From Dethiobacter alkaliphilus (GTDB lineage: Bacteria > Bacillota > Dethiobacteria > DTU022 > UBA8154): 64,000 nt of DNA. Under the pieces are notes generated by a model. The model ran no database searches, was not told the DNA's origin, and saw only the letters and a list, made by a program, of their open reading frames with translations. The DNA lies in contig JAENYV010000016.1 of NCBI GenBank assembly GCA_016841605.1, positions 22,312-86,311 of the forward strand, in the 5' to 3' direction. Made by a program: the position numbers and the translations under genes. Below are positions 53,863 through 61,425 of this stretch, one piece after another. Positions within the stretch are counted from its first letter, which is position 1, and each line of letters opens with the position of its first letter.

Positions 53863-54335
53863 TATGGGCTGTTGTAAAAAAAACGGACAAAAGAGCGTTA
53901 GAATTGGCAGACCGCCACTATACAAGACAAAAGCCCGGTACTCCGCAATTTACAAGGCCGGGAAGAAATCTGGTGCTGTTATCAATGGATGGAAGGGCCG
54001 TATGGACAACCTGGATGCCAGCCAGAGGGGAGAGAATGGATGGTCTTAATGTGTGGGAATGCACGATGTTTCGTAACGAAGGGATATTTCTTTCCAGTCA
54101 TTTGATTGTTTTAGCCTTGGCGGTAACTAGGATGGAATGGGGCGAACCGCCAGTAGACGGAATGATAACATACATTGGGAAGCACCTGCATGGCGGTTGC
54201 TTTCATGCAGCTGGTTTTCGTAACGACGGCTACAGTAAATCAAGAAAGCTACAAAGGTTAAGGCTGTCCGGTGATCGATTTCCTCCTGCCATGGCAGCTG
54301 CTGTAAAAATGGAAGCAGATGTAATTGCATTATGA
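53859..54335 (+). CDS. phage protein of unknown function (158 residues)
   Basis: Starts MIWAVVKKTDKRALELADRHYTRQKPGTP and contains MFRNEGIFLSSHLI and HGGCFHAAGFRNDGYS; this kind of protein recurs in Firmicute phages near the late regulator. An acyltransferase-like fold is possible but unproven. Overlaps both neighbours by 4 bp. Confidence 0.65.
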   Translation: MIWAVVKKTDKRALELADRHYTRQKPGTPQFTRPGRNLVLLSMDGRAVWTTWMPARGERMDGLNVWECTMFRNEGIFLSSHLIVLALAVTRMEWGEPPVDGMITYIGKHLHGGCFHAAGFRNDGYSKSRKLQRLRLSGDRFPPAMAAAVKMEADVIAL

Positions 54336-54523
54336 GTACCTGCCCGCTGTTTGTCCCTGCGGCTGGGACGGGGAAAGCGGAGAAACCTAACTGCGGCGAA
54401 TGCGGCCGCTGGGACGCAGAGCGGCAGAAATGTCGGGATGAGGAGGGGCTGAGGGGACTGGAGGGGCTGGGTCGGATAGCTCAGCTAGATGCTTCTCCTC
54501 AAGATTCATATCAAGATTCATAA
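54332..54523 (+). CDS. Cys-rich small phage protein (63 residues)
   Basis: Cysteines in CPLFVP and CGECGRWDAERQKC suggest zinc binding. The last codons and the stop come from a perfect 12-bp tandem duplication (54499-54510 and 54511-54522), so the C-terminus QDSYQDS is a recent duplication product. Confidence 0.5.
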   Translation: MSTCPLFVPAAGTGKAEKPNCGECGRWDAERQKCRDEEGLRGLEGLGRIAQLDASPQDSYQDS

Positions 54524-54552
54524 CCACGAACCAAGAAAGAGGTGACGGCGAT

Positions 54553-54996
54553 TTGAGCAAGGACCATATTCGAGACTATGCCACTGAAGCCTTTCGCTTT
54601 TATGCCCGGTGGGGTGGGAGAGATAGCTATGTCAAAAGTCTGCTTTCCGACCTGCAGCAGCATAAGGGCTCCGGTATTTGCTCTCCCACGGAATCAGCGC
54701 TGATTCACAAAGAGCAGGTCATGCGGGAACATATGGCCGAAATCGCCGACCTTGAAGCGGTTGAGAATGTTTTAAGAATCTGCGGTCATGACGTTCGTCA
54801 GGCGGTGGAAATGGTCTACTTGGCAAAGCCTTATGAGGAACTGGAGTGGGGGGAAATTAAGCAGCGGGTGCACTATGCGGAGATTCATATTCCGGCAAGC
54901 CAAGCGACAATTTATAGGTGGTTAGCAAGGGCCAGGAGAATGTTTGCTGAAGAGAGAGGGCTGAGGCTAAAAAATAAAAAAAAAGAAAAAAGTTGA
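54553..54996 (+). CDS. RinA/ArpU-like late transcription regulator
   Basis: 147 residues with a C-terminal sigma-region-4-like helix-turn-helix (ASQATIYRWLARARRMFAEE), typical of the RinA/ArpU group that activates phage packaging and structural genes. It starts at TTG 54553 behind AAGAGGTGA and is the last gene of the early operon, as expected for such regulators. Confidence 0.8.
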   Translation: MSKDHIRDYATEAFRFYARWGGRDSYVKSLLSDLQQHKGSGICSPTESALIHKEQVMREHMAEIADLEAVENVLRICGHDVRQAVEMVYLAKPYEELEWGEIKQRVHYAEIHIPASQATIYRWLARARRMFAEERGLRLKNKKKEKS

Positions 54997-55020
54997 TAGT
55001 AATTAGACCATACGTTATTG

Positions 55021-55093
55021 TATAATAGGTTTAGTTGGTAAGGTTGTAGATAGCAGGTAGCGGTAAGCAAGCCGTCCGGGAGGGCGGTTTTTT
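55021..55093 (+). ncRNA. possible short leader/small RNA between TATAAT and terminator
   Basis: TATAAT at 55021-55026 has no good -35 at 17 bp, as expected for an activator-dependent late promoter. About 45 bp later CCGTCC (55072-55077) pairs with GGGCGG (55082-55087), followed by six T: a good intrinsic terminator. A transcript of roughly 55-60 nt would result unless antiterminated. Confidence 0.4.
55072..55093 (+). terminator. intrinsic terminator after late regulator
   Basis: CCGTCC/GGGCGG stem (one G-U pair), 4-nt loop, T-run at 55088-55093. Confidence 0.75.
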
Positions 55094-55113
55094 GTTTTCC
55101 ATGAAATATTTGC

Positions 55114-55138
55114 AGGAAATCCTTTCCTTTTGCCGAAA
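55114..55138 (+). promoter_or_regulatory. sigma-H-like promoter 1 of the accessory cassette
   Basis: AGGAAAT (55114-55120), 11-bp spacer, GCCGAAA (55132-55138) fits the sigma-H pattern RnAGGAwWW-11/12-RnnGAAT with one -10 mismatch. It lies 28 bp before the small membrane protein gene. Confidence 0.45.
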
Positions 55139-55165
55139 TGTAGTAAGTGGAAGGGAAAAGAAATT

Positions 55166-55393
55166 ATGGATGCTTTAAAATTTGATTTGTCTCCGATGAT
55201 GCATCAATTATACAAACCTTTAATAGTGGCTTTTATATTATTAGTTTTAATTCTATTTGCTTTTGTAATAATTGTTATTAAATTACCTAACAATTTAATT
55301 GGAAGAATAATAGAAGCTGTAGTTCGGGGCTTTTTTATGGTTTTAGTTATTGTAGTTATGGGCGGCTGGGTTTATTATTTTTTTCTTTTATAA
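55166..55393 (+). CDS. small two-TM membrane protein (75 residues)
   Basis: Two hydrophobic segments (LIVAFILLVLILFAFVIIVI and FFMVLVIVVMGGWVYYFFLL) joined by a short basic loop. ATG 55166 follows GGAAGGG. It stands alone between two sigma-H-like promoter motifs in an AT-rich accessory region. Could be a holin-like or accessory membrane peptide; function unknown. Confidence 0.55.
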   Translation: MDALKFDLSPMMHQLYKPLIVAFILLVLILFAFVIIVIKLPNNLIGRIIEAVVRGFFMVLVIVVMGGWVYYFFLL

Positions 55394-55437
55394 ATTCTTT
55401 TCGACAAAACCTTACAAAAGGTTACAGGATTCATCGA

Positions 55438-55463
55438 AGGAAAGTCCTCTTCTTTTACCGAAA
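55438..55463 (+). promoter_or_regulatory. sigma-H-like promoter 2 of the accessory cassette
   Basis: AGGAAAG (55438-55444), 12-bp spacer, ACCGAAA (55457-55463), sharing about 30 bp of clear similarity with promoter 1 (CTTTT-CCGAAA context). It lies 33 bp before the 304-residue gene. Confidence 0.4.
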
Positions 55464-55495
55464 AGAGTGGGAAAACGGCAGAGGGAGGGATTTTA

Positions 55496-56410
55496 ATGGT
55501 AGTGCGTAAAGTTAAATTTGAATATTATGAAGTAGCGTGTAAAGAAAAAAATGAGCAGGGAAACATCCAAGATCATCTTTTTGATCTTCAACAATGGATA
55601 GATAGAATAGGTAATAAATCATTAGATGGAAGAACATATGATTACTATCAAGAGCAAGCTAGGTTAGAACGAATAGGGTATGATAATGCAATCGATTTAT
55701 GGTTTTTGAACTTTGTTAGGTTACGAGTTACTAATATACCCTTAAAAGGAAAAATTAGTGAATTAGCAGAACCTATTGAGCTGGAAGATGACGAATTTAT
55801 AGGTGAAGATGTAACTGCGTTATATGATCCAAAGTTAAATATTATTATGTTGCAAAGAAACATTCATAGTTTAGGTCCTACCGGAATAGAAAAGTACATC
55901 AATTTAGCTTGGGCGAACGAAAACGAGGATATTTATTTAAGACCTATAATATTAATTAATCCTATAGAGAAATTAAAAAATGCAAAATATTACAGAAAAA
56001 TGGTTGTTAGATTTGCCGATTTACCTACAAAAGAAATGAACATGAAAACAAACTCACCTCTTAATAAAATAATTGAAGCTTTTGGTCAATATGAAGCTGT
56101 AAATGCAGAAATAATTATTACAGTAGGTAGGGCTAAGGGAAATTCATTATATAAAGAAACAGTTCATGATAGTATTAATGAAATATTTCTTAATAGAGAT
56201 TTAGTAACAAAAGCAGAATTAACAAAGAGGGATACCGAAGACAGTAATGTCGAAATTATTGATTTGTTTGAACATAAAGTTCATGATTATTTAACTTTTG
56301 TTTTAGAGGAAAGGCAATCATTAGATTGTGATTACGTGTATATAAAAATGGCTGAAAGATATCTTGACAGAAGGTCAGAGATATTTGAATTGATTAATAG
56401 GGATGAATAA
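55496..56410 (+). CDS. accessory protein of unknown function (304 residues), DUF6731-like
   Basis: Soluble, mixed alpha/beta. It starts VRKVKFEYYEV, contains DYYQEQARLERIGYDNAIDLWFLNFVRLR and a DPKLNIIMLQRN strand, and ends in acidic helices. The style matches phage proteins I recall as DUF6731, but recall is uncertain. GGGAGGG precedes ATG 55496. It is followed 3 bp later by a membrane protein gene; the AT-rich pair looks like a two-gene sensor/effector cassette. No enzymatic motif is seen. Confidence 0.75.
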   Translation: MVVRKVKFEYYEVACKEKNEQGNIQDHLFDLQQWIDRIGNKSLDGRTYDYYQEQARLERIGYDNAIDLWFLNFVRLRVTNIPLKGKISELAEPIELEDDEFIGEDVTALYDPKLNIIMLQRNIHSLGPTGIEKYINLAWANENEDIYLRPIILINPIEKLKNAKYYRKMVVRFADLPTKEMNMKTNSPLNKIIEAFGQYEAVNAEIIITVGRAKGNSLYKETVHDSINEIFLNRDLVTKAELTKRDTEDSNVEIIDLFEHKVHDYLTFVLEERQSLDCDYVYIKMAERYLDRRSEIFELINRDE

Positions 56411-56413
56411 CAA

Positions 56414-56980
56414 ATGGGTAGTAATAGGGGTGTTCAGTTTGAAAGTAGATATCCTTTTTTTATTTCAACATGTTTGGCTATAGTAACAGGAATAGTATTA
56501 AATTGCTTAAATACATCACTGGGCAATTTGGACAAAGTAATAGACGGAATAATAACATTTAGCTCTATAATTATCGGATTTTTAGGAGTTTTATTAGCTA
56601 TATTGTTGAGTATTAGAAATACAGAAATAATTACTTATATTTTTGCGCATACCCAAAAGAATGTTCTATTGAAATATTTTCGTAGTGCAGTAATAAGCGG
56701 TTTACTTTTAGTAATAATGTCTATTAGTATGTTTTTTTTAAAAAAGTTTAAAGGTATAAATTTATTTAATTTATTTACTTTAGATAAAGTCTTATTTCTT
56801 TTATGGATTTATTTGATGTCTTATTTTTTCTTGTCGTCATATAGAATAATTGATATTGTAATGTGTATAGTATTTAAAGATCCTCAAGCAACTTCAAAAA
56901 GGCCGAAAAGCAAAAAGATAGAACCTGACAAAGAGGAAGCATTGAAAAAGAGATATTCAATGGACAAAAAAGATGATTGA
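56414..56980 (+). CDS. four-TM membrane protein, partner of the 304-residue protein
   Basis: 188 residues with four predicted membrane segments (about 12-30, 43-65, 90-110 and 127-148), a short cytosolic loop with basic residues and a Lys-rich C-terminal tail. It starts 3 bp after the upstream stop, so translation is coupled. As the likely membrane effector of the pair it could act in superinfection exclusion or abortive infection; inference from layout only. Confidence 0.75.
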   Translation: MGSNRGVQFESRYPFFISTCLAIVTGIVLNCLNTSLGNLDKVIDGIITFSSIIIGFLGVLLAILLSIRNTEIITYIFAHTQKNVLLKYFRSAVISGLLLVIMSISMFFLKKFKGINLFNLFTLDKVLFLLWIYLMSYFFLSSYRIIDIVMCIVFKDPQATSKRPKSKKIEPDKEEALKKRYSMDKKDD

Positions 56981-57000
56981 GAGCCTTCAGGCTCTTTTTT
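56980..57000 (+). terminator. intrinsic terminator of the accessory pair
   Basis: AGAGCC (56980-56985) pairs with GGCTCT (56990-56995) and is followed by T-rich sequence; it begins inside the stop codon of the membrane gene. Confidence 0.85.
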
Positions 57001-57026
57001 GTTTCCGGAAAACTTTGGGTATAAAC

Positions 57027-57050
57027 TAAAAAAATCGCTTCTTTAGCGAT
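57027..57050 (-). terminator. minus-strand terminator of the tiny membrane-peptide gene
   Basis: ATCGCT (57034-57039) and AGCGAT (57045-57050) with a 5-nt loop; on the minus strand the stem is followed by seven or more T (the A-run at 57028-57034). Confidence 0.65.
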
Positions 57051-57137
57051 CCGTTTTCGTTGAAAAATTATTATATTTACTATTTGTCGGAGTCCCCCTT
57101 TTAAATTTTTGGGTTATCACAGGGAGAGGTAAAATAT

Positions 57138-57206
57138 TTAATTATTCGCCATTAAGAACATTGCTAAAATTACTATCAAAACAATTATAAAAATGTATTT
57201 GTCCAT
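57138..57206 (-). CDS. 22-residue single-TM peptide
   Basis: Reads MDKYIF then an uninterrupted Ile/Val/Leu/Ala/Met run and ends with two Asn. A strong ribosome site (AAAGGGGGTGA) lies 7 nt upstream on the minus strand, and a terminator follows, so a real minigene is likely. It resembles tiny hydrophobic peptides such as the YjcZ-type sporulation proteins or type I toxins, but is too short to classify. Confidence 0.5.
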   Translation of the reverse strand: MDKYIFIIVLIVILAMFLMANN

Positions 57207-57223
57207 TTTTTTCACCCCCTTTC

Positions 57224-57244
57224 GGGTTGGGGGTGGGGTGGGGG
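57224..57244 (+). other. G-quadruplex-type G-rich tract
   Basis: Four or more runs of three to five G within 21 bp on the + strand (GGG TT GGGGG T GGGG T GGGGG). It lies in the leader of the 22-residue minus-strand gene, i.e. on the template strand of its transcript. Confidence 0.65.
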
Positions 57245-57313
57245 ACAAAAATATTATATAGCTAAAGTGCAATTTTTGCACGTTGTAATTTTTTCCAGGA
57301 GAAGGTGATCCCC

Positions 57314-57385
57314 ATGCCCCGTGGCAACAACAAAAACCGCAAAGCATATTCCGGCGAAATAAAAAAAAGCCCGCCGGGGGCTTAA
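57314..57385 (+). pseudogene. truncated 5' copy of a terS-like gene
   Basis: ATG 57314 with a strong ribosome site (GGAGAAGGTGATC) reads MPRGNNKNRKAYSGEIK and then runs into a terminator hairpin and stops. The sequence resembles the N-terminus of the intact TerS (MPRKQYSDEIKEQ) at 57949. It looks like a terS start stranded when DNA carrying the minus-strand membrane gene was inserted. Confidence 0.6.
57361..57383 (-). terminator. minus-strand terminator of the inserted membrane gene
   Basis: AAGCCC (57367-57372) pairs with GGGCTT (57378-57383), 5-nt loop; read on the minus strand it is followed by eight T (A-run at 57361-57368). Confidence 0.8.
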
Positions 57386-57397
57386 AATATAAAATAA

Positions 57398-57847
57398 TTA
57401 CTTTTCGTTCATATGCTCTTTTAGCAAATACTTTCGAAAAAGTAAACCAAGTGTAATTCCAAACACAACAGCCCCCAACAGTTCAGAGTAATAGTCATTT
57501 ATAGGTCTATATGGGACAAGATTACGTCCTTCAATGAGCCACATAAAAAAGACTTCTAAAATCAACCAACTGAAGAAGCTAATTGTAATGCTTTTAATCA
57601 CTAAATAGTCCCAACCTAATATCTTAAGTGAATAGTAAAAAAAGAGAGCTATACCTGAACTTACTATCATGGTTGAAAATGTTCCTAAAATTGCATTTGG
57701 CCTACTTAATGTTACCATAAGACTATTCAACTCAAATACACTATATTTGGCAATACCAAAATATACCAACACTCTTGTAATTATTTCAAAAGGTATTGTA
57801 GATACTGCACCTATTAGCATTACTACTAGCGGTTTATCATATTTCAA
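57398..57847 (-). CDS. membrane protein of unknown function, inserted upstream of terS
   Basis: About 149 residues with four to five membrane segments (LVVMLIGAVSTIPFEIITRV, TFSTMIVSSGIALFFYYSL, SITISFFSWLILEVFFMWL, LLGAVVFGITLGLLF). TTG 57847 is preceded by AAGGGGG and is preferred to the longer ATG 57949 reading, which overlaps the terS start. It runs against the late operon, is AT-rich, and carries its own terminator: the signs of a moron gene. Could be an exclusion protein; no family recognised. Confidence 0.65.
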   Translation of the reverse strand: MKYDKPLVVMLIGAVSTIPFEIITRVLVYFGIAKYSVFELNSLMVTLSRPNAILGTFSTMIVSSGIALFFYYSLKILGWDYLVIKSITISFFSWLILEVFFMWLIEGRNLVPYRPINDYYSELLGAVVFGITLGLLFRKYLLKEHMNEK

Positions 57848-57948
57848 ACGCCATGCCCCCTTGTTGAATAATGGTGCTTTAAGAATATTATTTATTATTA
57901 CCAATTCATTTAAAAAGATAGGTTTTTTGCTTGGGAGTGATAATAACA

Positions 57949-58557
57949 ATGCCCCGCAAACAATACAGCGACGAAATAAAAGAACAAGCCCGGGCTCGCT
58001 ATGAGCTGGGTGAATCTCTTTCTAAAATAGCCCGGGAACTGGGCGTGGCCAAGAGTACGCTTTCCGGGTGGATGACCCAGGGGGACCGAGACGGGCACCA
58101 GGAAGCGCGGGAAAATCAGAAGCAGCGCTTCATCCGTCAGGCCTGGGAGTCGGTGTTCAAGGCCGTGGCTGTGGGCGATAAAAAGCTGGGATTCGTTCTC
58201 GAAAATGCGGACACTCTCGACCAGGCCGTAAAGGCCGTAACAAGCTCCGATCTCAGCAATACTGACAAGACCAATGTCCTCAAAGTTCTCGCTTCCCTGG
58301 CTAATGTGCCGCTGAGAGACCTGGCTGTTTACATCGGCACTGTATATGATAAAATTGCCCTGGCTAGTGGAGAGCCTACACAAAGGAGTGAGCAGCGGGG
58401 TGAGGTGACGCAAAAATATGTCTACGATGTTACACAGCGCATCATCAAAGACCCCGAATCCGTCCAAATCGCCAACCAACTCTTACAGCGCGCTGCCGGT
58501 TTCGACCCCGGCATGGTTCGCATGGACAGCGAGCCATCAGACCTGGATTCCGTATAG
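57949..58557 (+). CDS. terS: terminase small subunit
   Basis: 202 residues. The N-terminal helix-turn-helix (ARARYELGESLSKIARELGVAKSTLSGWM) is typical of TerS DNA recognition; the centre and C-terminus are helical (oligomerisation and TerL contact). ATG 57949 follows GGGAGTGAT; an upstream in-frame TTG at 57931 lies in inserted DNA. The 3' end overlaps terL by 130-140 bp in another frame. Confidence 0.85.
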   Translation: MPRKQYSDEIKEQARARYELGESLSKIARELGVAKSTLSGWMTQGDRDGHQEARENQKQRFIRQAWESVFKAVAVGDKKLGFVLENADTLDQAVKAVTSSDLSNTDKTNVLKVLASLANVPLRDLAVYIGTVYDKIALASGEPTQRSEQRGEVTQKYVYDVTQRIIKDPESVQIANQLLQRAAGFDPGMVRMDSEPSDLDSV

Positions 58558-59893
58558 GCATGTTCTCCTGCTTTCTGATTATCTGGCCGCCATAGCTGCC
58601 AGACGAATAAAACGGTTAATGGTATTTATGCCACCACAACACGGTAAGTCAATGCTCATCGGAGAATATTTTCCAGCCTGGTATCTGGGACTGAACCCTG
58701 ACCACCGTGTTATATACACAAGTTACGAAGCTGACTTTGCCGCCAGCTGGGGAATGAAGGCCCGGAATGTGCTCGAAGAGTGGGGGCAAGAGCTTTTTAG
58801 TGTCCGCGTTAATTCTCGGTCCTCAGCGGCCAAGCGCTGGGACATAGAAGAGCACAAGGGCGGGATGAATACAGCTGGCGCCCGGGGACCAATTACCGGG
58901 AAAGGTGCTCACGTTTTTGTTATAGACGATCCGGTTAAAAGCGACCAAGAAGCGGAAAGCAAAACATTTCAGGAGCGGAACTATGATTGGTTTCGCTCCG
59001 TTGCACGTACAAGGCTCCGTAAAGACGGAGCTATTATTTTGGTAATGACCCGCTGGAACGAGAATGACTTGGCGGGAAAACTGCTTCAGGCAGCCAAAGA
59101 CGGCGGTGAACAATGGACCGTTTTAAAATTACCGGCGTTGGCCAAAGAGAACGATCTCCTGGGCAGGAAGGAAGGAGAACCGCTTTGTCCTGAGCTGCAT
59201 GATAGGTCATCTCTCCTGGACACAAAAGATACTTTGGGGAGTTACTGGTGGTCGGCACTGTATGACCAGGAGCCGGCTCCTCAAGGGGGCACAATTTTTA
59301 AGCGCAGCTGGTTTCAGTACTTTCGCGAGGAAGGCCAGTATTATGTTTTGCTTCGCAGCGATTCCAGCCCTAAGAGAGTAGAAAAGTCCAGGTGCTGGAT
59401 ATTTCAAACTTGTGATCCGGCTGCTACCGAGAAGGAAAAGAGCGACTTTTTTGTCCTTGCGACCTGGGCCGTAACACCGGACAAAGATTTGTTGCTCCTT
59501 GATGTATTCCGTGAAAAAGCTGAGACGGTTAAGCATAAGAAAATCCTGAAAAGCCAGTTTGATCGATGGCAGCCGAAATTCCAGGGCGTTGAAAACAGGA
59601 CATTTGGCTTGAATATTATCCAGGAATGCAAGGGAGAAGGTCTGCCGGTCAAGGCTCTTGACGCAGATGTAGACAAGGTTGCACGGGCCAGGCCGGTAGC
59701 GGCACGATATGAGGTTGGGACCGTTTATCACAGGCAGAATGCGCCCTGGTTGACAGAGTGGGAAGACGAGCTGGTTACGTTTCCAAATGGCCAGAAAGAT
59801 GACCAGGTTGATAATGCCGCATATGCCGGTATCGTTGTAATAGGTTACAGGCCTGCTGCCCGAGCCCTTGGTAGCAAGCCCAGAGGATGGTAA
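58418..59893 (+). CDS. terL: terminase large subunit
   Basis: About 490 residues. The ATPase has Walker A in MVFMPPQHGKS and Walker B in VFVIDDPVKSDQEA, followed by motif III-like VMTRWNENDLAGKL. The nuclease part starts with CDPAATEKEKSDFFVLATW. Similarity to other TerL proteins appears to start at PAWFAWTASHQTWIPYRH, which lies inside the terS 3' end, so the overlap is real; no ATG exists nearer than 58427/58418. TerL packages DNA into proheads and cuts it. Confidence 0.9.
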   Translation: MSTMLHSASSKTPNPSKSPTNSYSALPVSTPAWFAWTASHQTWIPYRHVLLLSDYLAAIAARRIKRLMVFMPPQHGKSMLIGEYFPAWYLGLNPDHRVIYTSYEADFAASWGMKARNVLEEWGQELFSVRVNSRSSAAKRWDIEEHKGGMNTAGARGPITGKGAHVFVIDDPVKSDQEAESKTFQERNYDWFRSVARTRLRKDGAIILVMTRWNENDLAGKLLQAAKDGGEQWTVLKLPALAKENDLLGRKEGEPLCPELHDRSSLLDTKDTLGSYWWSALYDQEPAPQGGTIFKRSWFQYFREEGQYYVLLRSDSSPKRVEKSRCWIFQTCDPAATEKEKSDFFVLATWAVTPDKDLLLLDVFREKAETVKHKKILKSQFDRWQPKFQGVENRTFGLNIIQECKGEGLPVKALDADVDKVARARPVAARYEVGTVYHRQNAPWLTEWEDELVTFPNGQKDDQVDNAAYAGIVVIGYRPAARALGSKPRGW

Positions 59894-59922
59894 CCATCGG
59901 TAACGTCGAAGGAGTGATCCCT

Positions 59923-61425
59923 TTGCCATATATCACAATTGGCCGGAACGAATATGACTGCTGGCCGCCAAACGATGAACAGACCAAGCAGCGCCTGGAG
60001 AACTACTACCGGGCGCGTTTGCTTTTCAAAGGTAAGCACCAGGATGTCTTCGAGCGGATCCAGCGCTGGCTCGAGCGTGAACAGGACAAGGCGATTACTT
60101 ACGTTGTCTGCAACTTTGCCGGGCTGTTGTCTAAGGTGGCGGCGGATATGCTCTTCGGGGAGATTCCCAGGTTTATAGCTGGCGAAGGGCAAGAGGACAG
60201 TCCGGAACAGGTTGGCTTAAACGAAATAGTGAATAATAACACCTTGGCCACGCTCAACTATGAGATGGCATTGTCGGCCAGCTGGCGGGGAGAGACAATA
60301 TACAAAGTTCGCTTTGGGAAGTTCGGTGACTGGGCGGATGAGGAGCACGCCATCATAGAATCTGCTTCCCCGGGTGTCTTCTGGCCCATCCTTGACGATG
60401 ATAACGTCCGAGCCCTTCAGGGCGGTGTCTTCGGCTGGGTTAAACAGGCCCCGGGCAACAGCTCGGGAAGCAATGATAAAAAATATCTTCGCATCGAGCG
60501 GCAGCTGCCGGGACGCATTGAGAACGAACTCTGGCAACTAGACGGCAGGAAGATACAATCCAGGGCGCCGCTGAAGACGTTTCCGGAATATGCGGAGCTT
60601 GAGGACGTTCAGGAAACCCAGTACCCGGGGTTGCTGTTTGAATTTGTTCCTAATTGGCGTTTGGATGACGAATTCTGGGGCATCAGCGACTACTATGATT
60701 TAGAGAGTATTTTTGATGAGATGAACAACCGTGTAAGCCGGATTTCCAGGGTCCTCGATAAGCACGAATCGCCGAAATTAATTCTACCACCCGGGATAAT
60801 GAAGTGGGACGACCAGTATCAGAGGTGGTATATAGAGAAAGAGGACCTGGAATCTATCGAAGTTAATCCTCAGGAAGAAACGGTCGGGAATCTTCCCCGG
60901 TATCTGACCTGGGATGCGCAGCTGGAGGCGGCTTTTAAGCAAATTGAGAAGCTCCTTGAGTTCGCCTTCATGGTTTCTGAAACCAGTCCCGATGCTTTCG
61001 GACTTGGAGAAAGAGGAAGGGCAGAATCGGGGAGGGCCCTGAAATTCAGACTACTCAGGCTCCTGGCTAAAATCAATCGCAAGAAGCTCTACTTCGACCA
61101 AGCCTTGAAAAACGTCCTTTACGCTGCCATGTACCTTGAAAATGTTTGGGGCCGTGGTCCAGAGCCGGTAGATATCAGAACTGAGTGGAAAGATGGTCTA
61201 CCGGCAGACGAACTCGAAAATGCCCAGGTGGAAGAGATTAGAACTGGCAGTAAAGCGACCACAAGTGTCCGTAGCGCTGTCAGGAGACTAGACGGTATCG
61301 ACGGGACGCAGTTAGATGAGGAGCTGGAGGAGATTCAGGGAGACGAAGGCGCCGGGGCCGGAGCTGACGAGGGGAATGGGCCGCAAATAACACTACCTTC
61401 TTCCACCGGAGAAGGTGAAGAATAA
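59923..61425 (+). CDS. phage portal protein, SPP1 gp6-like
   Basis: 500 residues with the SPP1-type portal pattern (YVVCNFAGLLSKVAADMLFGE near the N-terminus, SETSPDAFGLGERGRAESGRALKF late) and an acidic C-terminal tail. TTG 59923 behind AAGGAGTGATC is preferred to ATG 59887. It forms the dodecameric channel for DNA entry. The last base is shared with the MuF gene start region. Confidence 0.9.
   Translation: MPYITIGRNEYDCWPPNDEQTKQRLENYYRARLLFKGKHQDVFERIQRWLEREQDKAITYVVCNFAGLLSKVAADMLFGEIPRFIAGEGQEDSPEQVGLNEIVNNNTLATLNYEMALSASWRGETIYKVRFGKFGDWADEEHAIIESASPGVFWPILDDDNVRALQGGVFGWVKQAPGNSSGSNDKKYLRIERQLPGRIENELWQLDGRKIQSRAPLKTFPEYAELEDVQETQYPGLLFEFVPNWRLDDEFWGISDYYDLESIFDEMNNRVSRISRVLDKHESPKLILPPGIMKWDDQYQRWYIEKEDLESIEVNPQEETVGNLPRYLTWDAQLEAAFKQIEKLLEFAFMVSETSPDAFGLGERGRAESGRALKFRLLRLLAKINRKKLYFDQALKNVLYAAMYLENVWGRGPEPVDIRTEWKDGLPADELENAQVEEIRTGSKATTSVRSAVRRLDGIDGTQLDEELEEIQGDEGAGAGADEGNGPQITLPSSTGEGEE

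Noticed and set aside
54466..54500. tRNA-like start (GTCGGATAGCTCAGCTAGAT)
   Set aside because: D-stem does not close, no T-arm or CCA-end acceptor partner follows; it is coding sequence of the 63-residue ORF (RIAQLDAS).
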